From Leucosporidium creatinivorum (taxonomy: Eukaryota; Basidiomycota; Microbotryomycetes; Leucosporidiales; Leucosporidiaceae), in assembly GCA_001600635.1 (NCBI GenBank), contig BCKL01000004.1, forward strand, positions 437,667-474,308: a DNA stretch of 36,642 bases. Reading direction: 5' to 3'. This document shows positions 1-9,700 of the stretch, in pieces. The position numbers and the translations under genes are program-made. Numbering within the stretch: the first letter of the stretch is position 1; every line of letters starts with the position of its first letter. The notes below the pieces were generated by a model, which was given only the letters and a program-made list of their open reading frames with translations, ran no database searches and was not told the origin of the DNA.

Positions 1-95
1 GTAGGGAGGTCGAATGAGGAGGATAATGAGCGTCGAGATAATGTACATGCGATGCTGGTGCAGTAGTGAGATGGGAATGCCTCAGGCTCGGACAC

Positions 96-376
96 ACTCA
101 CGTTCCAATGACTCCTCCAATCGAGTAGAGGTTGACCTGACGCCTGTTGATCACTCGCTTGGTGCCAGTGGTGTGGATGGCGTTGGTGCTTGAGACGACA
201 TTGTCGGAGTGGGAGCCCTTCTCGTCGGTGCTCGAGCTTGTGCGTTTGAAGTCGGCCATGGGGGTGGTGTGGAAGACGAAGTAGATGTGAAGGATAACGA
301 AGAGAGAGAGAGGGAGAGAGAGAGGAGAACCTGGAGGATTGCGAAGCGGCAGGAGATTTGGCCTAAAAAGCTTCGG
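96..376 (-). repeat. Direct repeat copy A of permease leader plus exon 1
   Basis: Base-for-base copy of 16688-16970, in the same orientation, apart from small differences confined to a GA-rich microsatellite (about 299-335 here, about 16891-16922 in the other copy). The copy begins exactly at the GTGAGT splice donor of exon 1 (minus strand 101-96) and ends in the 5' leader just after a shared AAAAAGCTTCGG. Sequence on both sides is unrelated to that around the other copy. Such identity, including untranslated sequence, means a very recent duplication, gene conversion or an assembly artefact. Confidence 0.95.
102..259 (-). CDS. Amino acid permease exon 1 copy (partial, runs to the left edge or is a stray exon)
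   Basis: Encodes the same 52 full codons as exon 1 of the permease at 14404-16851: start MADFKRTSSS, end NLYSIGGVIGT, with a GTGAGT donor in the same phase. Bases 1-95 would be intron 1, but they resemble neither the intron nor exon 2 of the complete gene, and I find no following permease exon there. Either a second permease gene continues beyond the left edge, with exon 1 homogenised by gene conversion, or this is a transposed, non-functional exon. The sequence alone cannot decide. The copied leader suggests that the promoter-proximal part could still be transcribed. Confidence 0.55.
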
Positions 377-630
377 AGCAGCATCCATCCTCGGCGATGG
401 GCCAGGCTCTCAACGAGCGCCGAGCATCGTCAGAAGCAAGTCAACTTGAGTCATTTGGACGAGTGGGAGTAAATGTATGTTTCTTCAACTGCCCGCCTTT
501 GCCTTCAACGCTCCTGAGCCATCCAGCATCCTCACTTACCGCCCCGACCGACGACCGGACGAAATCGCCGAGGAGTCGGGCATCGCAGACGGGATGGTAT
601 TGTTGCCACGACCTCCAAAATAAAAAAAGA

Positions 631-718
631 GGCCTGCTGGCCCAATGGTCAAGGCGTCTGACTACGATTTAATCATCAGTGCATCAGGAGATTCCAGGTT
701 CGAGTCCTGGGTAGGTCA
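631..718 (+). tRNA. tRNA-Arg(ACG) with a 15-nt intron
   Basis: The acceptor stem GGCCTGC (631-637) pairs with GTAGGTC (711-717) through two G-U pairs, and the discriminator is A718. The body follows the yeast tRNA-Arg(ACG) pattern: the D-arm contains GGCCCAATGGTC, and the T-arm CCAGG/CCTGG encloses TTCGAGT. The anticodon stem TCTGA (657-661) pairs with TCAGG (684-688), and the loop reads CTACGA-A with anticodon ACG at 664-666. An intron of 15 nt (668-682) sits one base 3' of the anticodon, at the canonical 37/38 position. After A34-to-inosine editing it should read CGU, CGC and CGA. The folding was done by eye. Confidence 0.93.
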
Positions 719-722
719 TTAC

Positions 723-727
723 TTTTT
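723..727 (+). terminator. RNA polymerase III terminator (T5)
   Basis: A run of five T starts 5 nt after the tRNA discriminator base, which is the usual Pol III stop signal. Confidence 0.8.
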
Positions 728-1262
728 GCTGTCGTTTCCAGCCTTGCCTGCCTCGCTCCAGAGGTGGAGCAGGCTCCGAGAAGTCGTCTTTCTTTTTGCT
801 CCGCTACACCACCCAGTGAGGGCACCCTCAGGCCATCACAACAGCTGAACAGCCCAGACCTCGGCGCTCGGCGTTGGCGTAGAGTAGAAATGCTCGCCCG
901 CCCCGCTCCTCTCACCTCTCGCCGGCAGCTCCTCGATGGTCCAAGTGTCTAGTCTACATTTCTAGCACCTCTAGCTATCGTGTATAACCTGCGCCTCCTT
1001 CAACTCTTTAAGCCGTCCTCCTCATCGTTCGTCTCGAGCCGAGCACAAGCCCTACAATTATAGCCGCTGCTCCCATGCCCGTAGTGACGTGGAAGGCCGT
1101 CACGTAGCAATCGCGACCGAGTGTGCATGTGCGATCGGCGGCGGCCAGTGACTTGTGGGTCGGTCTTTGATGATCGACCCGCTTCGGACACTCCCGCTCT
1201 CGAGGTGCAGCAAAGTCTATGGAAAGGCGCATGTACTGCAATCGAAAGCTAGAAAAACCAAC
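728..1262. other. Non-coding spacer between tRNA-Arg and GLN4
   Basis: I see no gene here. It holds the 3' flank of the glutaminyl-tRNA synthetase gene, which ends at 1263. Open frames are short and lack splice structure or recognisable domains. The 254 bp between the exon copy and the tRNA (377-630) also show nothing recognisable. Confidence 0.6.
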
Positions 1263-4163
1263 CTACACCTTCTTGCCAGCACCAGCATCCTGCTTCAGCG
1301 GCGCAATCAAGTTGAGCACGAGCTTATCCCCTCCCTTGCCGAGCCCACCCTCCTTGACCTCGGAATCCAGATCCAACGCAAAGTAAGCGACCCTCTGCCC
1401 CTGGAACCGAATCGCCTCAACACCATCAACCTGCGGCGGCGCCTCGGTGCCATCCTTCTTGGCCTGCTCCTTGCGCTCCTCGACGACCTTCTTGGCCCGC
1501 TCGAGCGAGTCCTCGATGACCTTCCACACTCCAACTTCGACGACCGCACCATTGACGCGCTTGAGCGAATCGGGATCGATATCCTTGATGTAGTCGTCGC
1601 CGAGGGAAGCGGGGTCGTCCGACTTGAAGAGACGGGAGAAGATGCGAGTTTCGGCGATCTTGACGGGCGAGTTGGAAAGCTGGTGCTCGGCGACCCATTG
1701 GACGAAAGCCTTGGGCTTGGTCTTGGCGAGGGGTCCCTCGTTCTCGTAGCGACAGACGATGGAGGTGACCTTGCCCTCGGCATCGACCTCGTGCGAGACG
1801 TAGGAGATGGGATGAGGGACGTTGAGAAGACCGACTGAGCCGCCAGGGCAGAGCCGGAAGAAGTCCTTATCGGCGACGGTGCGGAAGTCGTCGGCGTCGA
1901 TGTAGAGGTCGCGAGTGAAGGGGACGGTGTTGGAGCCCATGGAAGGGTCCTTGGGGTGCAGAGGCTTGGTGATGGGGAGGTGGAAGTCGGCGGGGAGGTT
2001 CTCCAGTGTTACGCGGATGGGGTTGAGGACCATGAGCAGTCGGGGAGTGGTCGTCTCGAGGTGCTGGCGGACGGTCTGCTCGAAGCGGGAGAGCTGGACG
2101 AGGGAGGATTGGACAGAGACGCCGAGGTCGGAGACGAAGGCGATGATGGCGGCGGGAGGGACTCCGCGACGCTTGAGAGCGACGAGGGTGTAGAGGCTGC
2201 GAGATAACGGAGAAGGTCAGCTTCGGCGATCTCGAGATTAGCGACGAGAGAAGACTCACCGAGGATCATCCCATCCCGAGACGTGGCCCTCCTTCACCAG
2301 ACGCAGCAGCTTCCTCTTCGAGGTGATGGCGCCCTCGAGCGAAAGGCGACCGTACTCGGACTGACGAGGCTTGTAGACCTTGAGGGCGTCGCAGAGCCAC
2401 TCGTAAGCGGTACGAGCGCCGATGAACTCGGTGGTGCAGAGAGAGTGGCTGTAGTCGAGTTGAGGCGAGGTCAGCGTCGAGCTCTCGAGCGAGATTGAGC
2501 GACTCACGAGATGTTCTCGAACGAATCGCAAAGGCAGTGGGTAAAGTCGTAGGTAGGGTAGATGCACCACTCGGTGCCGGTGCGGTGATGAGGCTTGCCG
2601 AGGACGCGGTAGGCGATAATGTCCCACATGGTCGGGTTGGAGGAGTCCATGTCTTGCTTCATGCGCAGCGTCATCTCGCCCGGCTGGTACTTGCCCGCCT
2701 TCATGTCGGCGAACTCGGCGAGCGACTGCTCGACGGGCTTGGAGCGATCCTTGGAAGGGTGACGAGGTCCGTGGTCCTTGCCGCCGCGCTGAGCCTGAAT
2801 CTCCTCGGCTGCGAAGGAAAAGAGCGAAGTCAGCTTCGGCGGCAGAGAGACGGCAGTAGCGGTCGACGCACCAGTGTCGTTCGAGGTGTAGGCGAGTCCG
2901 CTCTTGATGAGCTCGCAAGCGAGGTCGTAGAGCTCCTGGAAGTGGTCACTCGAGTGGGTGATCTGGTAAGGCTCGTAGCCGAGCCAGCGAACGTTCTCCA
3001 GGATCTTGTCGAAGTAGATCTGCTCCTCGGCCTCGGGGTTGGTGTCATCGTAGCGAAGGTAGCAGTGGCCGAGGTGGTGCTTGGCGTAGCCAAAGTTGAC
3101 GGCGATGGCCTTCGAGTGACCGATCTGCGAAATGGAGACGACGTGAGCTTCAGGAGAGGAAACATCGAGCCTTGCCGACATACGTGGAGGAAACCGTTGG
3201 GCTCTGGCGGGAAACGAGTGAAGACCTTGCCGCCGGTCGCCTTGAGGTGCTCGGCCATGCGCTCGGGGTAGACCTGCTCGTTTCCTCCGGGCTTGTGCAG
3301 CCTCGAGAGCCATCCCGTGGCGAACATGTCCTCGGGCGTCTCAGCAGCGGCGGTGGCGGAGGAAGCAGCCTTGGTCGGCTCCTGTGGATGGACGAGAAAC
3401 GGTCAGCCGAGCTCTCCTTCCTTCTCGGCGCAAGGGAAACTCACCTTCTTGCCCTTGTTAGAGGCCGCTGCTGCCTTGGCATCCTCCCTACTGCCGAGAA
3501 TCTCCTCGTAAACCTTCTCGACGGTACCCTTGAGGTCCAGCGTCGGCACCCAGCGCAGTCCATCGTCGCCCTTCATCAAGCCGGTGCTCTTTCCGATGCC
3601 GTTCCAGCCGAGCTTGGTCACGTCGGCCATGTTGGTCTCGATATAGGCGCGCACACGCTCGAGGACCTCCTCGGGAGTGGCGGAGAAACCTGTAGGTGCT
3701 GCATGTCAGTCGCTAGAGCTCGGAGACGGGGTGTGTAAAAGGACGCACCGACTCCGCAAGCCTTATCGAAGGCGGCGGCGTCTACGGGAGCAGGCTTGGC
3801 GGCGAGGTACTTGAGAGCAGCTGTAGCGGATCGTGGTCAGAGAAGCTAACGAGAAGCCCTGCAAGAGGGTGACTCACCCGTGACCTGGTCGGGAGACTTG
3901 AGCCTGCCGTCGACGATAGCCTCTACAGCATAGTTCCGGCTCTCCTCGGTAAGCTTGGCGCCGTCTTTAGCTACTTGAAGAGCGAACAATCCCTGCTTGT
4001 TGTTGAGGTGCTTGTCCTCGAGTTTGTTGGCGGTGAAGAGGGCTTGAGCTGGTCCCTTGGCCTTGCCGCGAACCGTCTCAACGCTGGCGGTAGGAGCCAA
4101 TCCACACTTCTGAAAGTACTCAGCCAGAGCCTCCAACTCGGCGGAAAGTGGTGCAGGCGCCAT
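1263..4163 (-). CDS. GLN4: Glutaminyl-tRNA synthetase, cytosolic
   Basis: Class I synthetase that charges tRNA-Gln with glutamine for cytosolic translation. Eight exons close in frame to about 825 aa: 4163-3878, 3820-3749, 3689-3445, 3381-3184, 3124-2872, 2808-2508, 2448-2260, 2196-1263. The N-terminal appended helical domain typical of eukaryotic GlnRS covers about residues 1-200. The HIGH-type signature [12 protein letters not shown] lies at 259-270, followed by [10 protein letters not shown]. The KMSKS-type loop reads ITSKRKL at 493-499, then [13 protein letters not shown]. The C-terminal part holds the anticodon-binding beta barrels and ends in a short Lys-rich tail (AGAGKKV). The length matches fungal Gln4 proteins. 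One intron cuts the HIGH signature between His267 and Ile268. The gene diverges from the Mmc1-like gene across 112 bp. Identification is secure; boundaries rest on manual splicing. Confidence 0.95.
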
Positions 4164-4275
4164 TTGGTCGGGACTTAGAAACGACGAGAGAATTGGCGAA
4201 GGGAGAGAGGTGAGCGCCGCGCTCGTTTCGAAGGGTTCAGCTCCTGCCATATATCTCGACTTCAATCTCAGCACA
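4164..4275. promoter_or_regulatory. Short divergent promoter region GLN4 / Mmc1-like gene
   Basis: Only 112 bp separate the two start codons, so both 5' leaders and both core promoters must share this stretch or reach into each other. I see no TATA box; the spacer is mixed CT/GA-rich sequence. The shared regulation is an inference from spacing alone. Confidence 0.55.
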
Positions 4276-6439
4276 ATGGTACCAGCACCGAGAAGGCTAG
4301 CTAGCCTCCGACCCTGCCTCTGTAGGACATCAGCAGCACGGACACTGCTCGCTCGCGCTCGCCCTCTCTCCTCCGCCGCGTCCCCTCTCGCTTCCACCTC
4401 TGCACCTTCAGCAGCTCCTCCACCGACAACAGCAGAGCTACTAGCAGATCTTAGAGATCTTGTAGGACGGTACCCTCTGCTTCGCGAGACCTCCTGGAGC
4501 AACCGTCTCGACGGCGCGCTCGCTGACCTCCAGCAACCGAGGAGAGCTAGGATAGCTGGTGAGCAGCGCATTCGGCTACAGGCGAAGCGCTCAGCTAACG
4601 CTCAACTTCACAGTGATTGGAGACAAGCAGAGCGGAACTACAGCGCTCGTAACAGCTGCCTTCGACGATCCACTGTCAAGCGATGGGGATGTCACGGTCG
4701 CGCTGGCTTCTCGGCGGTTAGGAGATGCACCGGAAGCAGTCGGTCTTACGTGAGCTCTCATGCTGATGCTTGCCGAGTACTCTGAAGCTGACCTCTCCCC
4801 CCACAGCTACGGTACGGCAACGCAAACCTCCGCTCACGAGGTCGCGATCCCTTCGCCATGGCTTCGCGACAACAAGGCAGACATCGTGGAGATTGTACAC
4901 GGAGGTGAGCTGCGCTCAAAGCCCTCCCGAGCAGCGCCATCCTGACCTCAGCGCTCCACAGACGTCCCGGCACTCCAATCCTCTCTCGACGCCCTCTACT
5001 CCTCCGACGCCGTCGTTCTCCTCCTCTCCGAATCTCGCGGACTCACTTCCACCATCACTCGAACCATCCTCAACGACCTGGCCTCCAAGCCTAACCTTAT
5101 TCTCGCGCTCAACACCCTCGAGCCCTCCCACCCCTCGGCGACCAAGGCCCTCGAAGCTCAGCTCGCTACTCTCCTCCCCACCAACACTCAGCCCGAGGTT
5201 CGCGCCGTCTCCACCGAGCAAGCCTTGGATGCGCTGGAAGCACTTGCGCCGACAGAGCCGAGCCATGAGGTCTCTTACGAGAAATTCTCGGCGGGCTACC
5301 TCGGCTCGGGCGTCCCTCAGCTCAAGGACCGCCTCGCGGAAGCTGTCTCAACCCTTGACACTCCCTCGTCAGAGGTCGGCGTGTCCTCCGCCCTGCGTCT
5401 GCAAACCGCTCGCCATGTCCTCGCCAAGGGAGTCGACGTCGCCGCTTTCGAAGGAGCCAAGATTGCCGACCGGCTGCACCAGGCTTCGTCGGACCTCGCA
5501 GCTCTCTCCTTCGAGACGACCGAAGCAGGCGACGCTCTCCTCGCCTCCTTAAGCGTCGAAGATGGACTCCTCAAGATCCCGCACGAAGAAGTCACCGCCG
5601 CCTCCTCCGAGCTCCACCACCTCCTCGACGGCCGACTCGCCTGGTACTTCCTCCCCTTCCGGCTGGACGACCTGACCTCCGAGATCGCCCTAATCACCTC
5701 AGCGACCTACCTCCCACACTTCGAGTCCCACCTCATTTACTCCACCGGGCGGCTCGTCTCCCTCTCCTCCTCCCTCTCCAACAAGGTCGACACCCTCCTC
5801 TCCACCTCCCCCTCCTTCTCCCAATCCTCCCTCGCAACCTCCCCACTATCCTCCCTCTACTCCCCCACCCTCCTCAACACCCTCGCCCAAGCCACAGTGG
5901 AATCCTCCTCCATCTCCTCCTCCTCCCTCTCCTCACCTCTCATCGCCCGCCGCTCGCAACTAACTGCACCAGGCGGACCAGCCGAGGTCCTCCAATCCCG
6001 AGCGCAGAAGAGCGTAGCATCGGCTGCGAGCTTGACTGTGGGGAGCACGGCGTTGGGAGTGGGGATGCAGGTGATGGAGTATGCTGAGTTGGCGACTAGT
6101 GGGGGCGTCGCCTTGCTGGGAACGACGATGGCGGCGTGGGGGTTGCAGAGGGGGTGGGAGAAGGCCAAGAAGAGGTTCTTCGTTGATGTGGAGAAGAGGG
6201 TCACGGGTGGATTGGAGGAGGATCTGGGGGTGAGTGTCTCTGCGCTCAGGTCGGCTCTCGCACTCGCTGATCCTTGCTTTACGCTACAGGTCGCCGCCCA
6301 ACGACTCGTCGAGCGATCTACCTACAAGGCTCGCACGGCGGTAGCGCTCACGGAGGAGTTGCTGAGGAAGAGGCAGGGTGATTTCGAGCAGTTCAAGGCG
6401 CGGTTGGCCAAGATTGAGGAGGGAAGGCGGAAGCTGTAG
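4276..6439 (+). CDS. MMC1: Mitochondrial dynamin-related, Mmc1-like membrane protein
   Basis: Five exons (4276-4558, 4614-4749, 4807-4904, 4962-6229, 6290-6439) close to 644 aa. The first about 45 residues are rich in Arg, Ala and Ser with no acidic residue, as in a mitochondrial presequence. A P-loop-like element GDKQSGTTAL follows at 97-106, but Thr103 stands where the Lys of GxxxxGK(S/T) should be, so GTP binding is doubtful. The middle is helical and Ser/Leu-rich. Two hydrophobic segments near 530-570 (TALGVGMQV, GGVALLGTTMAAW) precede a charged coiled C-terminus. This plan, a degenerate GTPase head, stalk and paired membrane segments, matches the fungal Mmc1 family, distant dynamin relatives tied to mitochondrial inner-membrane organisation. 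Family assignment is by recall of architecture. The last intron (6230-6289, 60 nt) is a multiple of three without a stop, so its retention would go unnoticed. Confidence 0.72.
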
Positions 6440-6782
6440 TCGACGATAGACGTAACGAGCTTTTGAAGACGTTTGACCGGGATGAGAGCTATACGAGAGC
6501 GTGCATCGGACATCAAGCTTCCAAGCTCGCTCCTCTCGCGCCGATCTCGACAGTCGCCTAGACGGTCGCGGGTAGAGGGCTGCCGAAAGACTTCGAAGGG
6601 ACGTCCATGTGGACGTCGACGCCGGCGGGGAGCGAGCTGAAGAAGGCAGCAGTCCTCGACGACCTTCGGCGCACTCTCAGCTCGCTGCTTGCAGACCTCA
6701 ACGCGCTTGAACGGCAGCTTCCATCTACAATAACTGCAATACGCCTCAATCAATCTACAACAGTGTGACTTCACGGACGAGC
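6440..6782. other. Convergent 3' spacer
   Basis: This is the shared 3' region between the stop of the Mmc1-like gene (+) and the stop of SOG2 (-). I see no additional gene; open frames here are continuations of SOG2 frames past its stop. Confidence 0.6.
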
Positions 6783-9700
6783 CTAGGGCCGAGGAGTGGG
6801 AGCGCCGCCCGAGGATGATGAGGGAACGGAGGGGCGGAAGGAGGTGGCCGTGTGGAGCGACTTGGCGAGCTCGCGAGTGGCGATGGTGAGCTGCCCGACT
6901 CCTTCGCGAATGCGTGGAGCGAACCCATGCTCGAGCGAGATGGCCTTGACCAGCTTGGCGAATCGGATGACGGTCTGCGGAAGGCGATGGATCAGCTGCT
7001 GCTCGTCGAGGCGAGCGAAGCCCTCGACTCACCTGCACAAACGCATACGCCTCATCCCCCAGCCTCTTTGCATCCGCCGGCGAGAACTTGAGAGGTCCTC
7101 TCGAATCGGGCGCCCTCACCCTCCCCAGCGCTCCTCGCAACTTGGTCGTCGTCTCGTTGCCGAGGATGCAGAGGTCCGTCAATTCCTTGACTCGCCGAGG
7201 TCCCAGCTCGCGCATGAGCACTCCCGACCCATCGTCATCGTCGTCGTAGTCGGCGTCGAACGAGTCGAGCAGCATGGCGTAGATGGACCGAGCGATGGTG
7301 ATTGTCGATTCGGCCATGTCGACGAAGGTGGCATCGGCGTTGGCGATGGAGACGGGACGTCCTCGTCCCTCGCTCGGCGGTAGAGAGAAGGAGCCCGAGG
7401 GCGTCACCATCCCCGTCGCAGGACGGTAGGTTGACCCTCCTGACGCTGCTCCAGGGCCGGCGCCGTTGCTCGTCGAGCCTCCGTCGGGCTCGTTGAAGTT
7501 GAGCTCGCCTGCACCAGGCGTCATTGGCTGCTCGAACGCCTTCATCACCATGTCGCGATAGCCCATCGAAGGAGGAAGGGTGATGGCGCCTGGTCCGCGG
7601 CTCGCCTTGGTCGGCCGTGCTTTGATCGTACCTCCCCCGTTCGAGCTGTCGTCCTGCAACGACGAGGTCGACGCCGAGAGTTGAGCATGAGGAGCGGTGC
7701 CGGGATGAAACGGGTTCTCGGATGAGAAGCCGGGCATGTCGGGGATGGGAGCGGGAGGAAGGACGGCGCCGAGCTGCACGTCCTCGACGCTGAACGACCC
7801 TGCATGCCGCCTCGTCTTGGACCTGGCGCGGTAGAGGGTCCCGGGGCCGCCGTTTTTCGGTCGCGAAGACGAGCTGGAGAGGGTGGGCGAGGGAGTTGGC
7901 GGGGAGAGGATGAGGGTCGCGAGAGACGGGTCGTCGCTGATGGAGGTCATCTCGGCGAGGAGAGGCGAGACAGCGTTCCACGAATTGGCGATCTCGCCCA
8001 TCGATCCGTAGAGCATGAGGAGGAGAGTGCGAGTGTAGCGAACGTCGGCCGTGGCGATGAGCGACTTGATCTGAGGGCCGAGCGCGGCGACGAGCTGCCT
8101 GAAGGTCGACACGCTCTCTCGACAGGCGATAAAGATGTCGCGGACGATGTTGGGGCTGGGTGTCCCTCGTCGAGAGAGCGAGTCGAACCGGTCGAGAGCG
8201 TTGATGAGATCGCTCATGGTTCCATCCGCCGTGCCCATCAACCGCGCGATGGGTGCTGGTAGTCGATCCTGCGAGGCGAAGACGACGAACTGCCGAAGCG
8301 CCGAGTAGATTTGCGAGAGGGAGAAGAGGATGCCGCGAATCGCATCGGCGAACTCGAGGAGGGTGACGGGGACGGTCTTGCTAATGGTCGAGGTCGGCAG
8401 CATGGAGAGACGACGGAAGTAGGCGCCGCTATTGCGATCAAAGCCAGGTGCGTTGTTGTCGACTTGCGCCCTCTTCGTCTTGGCTCCATCAAAGTTGACC
8501 TTGGCTATTGTCGTGCTGAGGCCGGCGGCGATTGCGCGAGCTGTCGAGGGCTTGACGGTGGCGCCAGGCATAGGTCGAGCACTCTGAGAGCGAGGGATAA
8601 GCGATGGAGGCGGAGGGACAGGCGTAGAGCTGGTGGTCGGAGGTGCGGTGGCGATCGTCGACTGGGTTGGAAGAGCGGCGCGCGCCGAGTTCGAGTGCAC
8701 CATCCCGACCGGTCGCTCCTGGTTGAGGCGACGCAGCGCTCCGCCAGCTGCAGGTCTCGGCGTCTTCTCCTCCTCCGGTATTGCTCCTGTCCGCCTCTCG
8801 GCGAGGATGTCGGCGTGGCTCTGCCGAAGGTCGGGCAGCGACTTCTTGGACCGCAAACCAGGACGAGCTTCGGGGTGTAGCGACTGGGTAGTCGAGTGCG
8901 AAGCGTTGCGACTGTGCCGAATCGATGGATCCTCCTCGAGCGTGTCTTCTGGAGTGACCGAAGGTGGTGCGCCTTGGGAGGTGGAAGGCGGAGTGACGCG
9001 AGTTCGAGGGAAGGTGGCGCTCGAAGGAGTCGAGGGCGAGATGATGACCCGACCACTCTCCGTCCGAGGCATCCCGACTAGCCGAGGTGTGGTGGTCGAC
9101 TCGATGGAGCGCTCCTCGTGGTGGGTCGAACTCGACCGCTCGTCGTCGCTGTTGGGAGAACGGTGTGAGCGAGGCGACTTCGAGAGAGCTCAAAAAGCGG
9201 GAGGAACTGACGTCGTCTGACTCATCACCGATGGCCGTCGGCGGCGGTCGAAGTCTAGCGACAGCCGAGATCAGATCAGCGAGGGTTCGGAGTACTCCTC
9301 TTGCCAGCTGTACTCACGAGGCTCTTCTCTCGCCCGCTCCCTTCCATTCTCCTTCATAGCGTTATCTCTGACCCATCTCTGCAGCGTAGGAAGCCACCTC
9401 TGCATCTCCTCCGCCTCCTCGACCTTGCTGATGCTGGCGCCGGGCCCACCGCCGAGCGAGCCGTTGGCGGGAAAGGTGGTGATCTCCTTCGGCGGCCACT
9501 CGAGAGGGTTGTGGTCGATCTTGAGCACTTTAAGATGGCTCATGTGTGCGAGCCAGGTTGGAAGACGCTTGACGCGGTTCTTGGCGATGGAGAAGACCTG
9601 CCGTGAGATGGAGCGTGAGCGTCGCAGAGGACTGCAGCGAGGTTTCCTCACACACCTTGAGGTTGACGAGCGAGCCGGGAGTGGTCGGTAGCCGCTTGAT

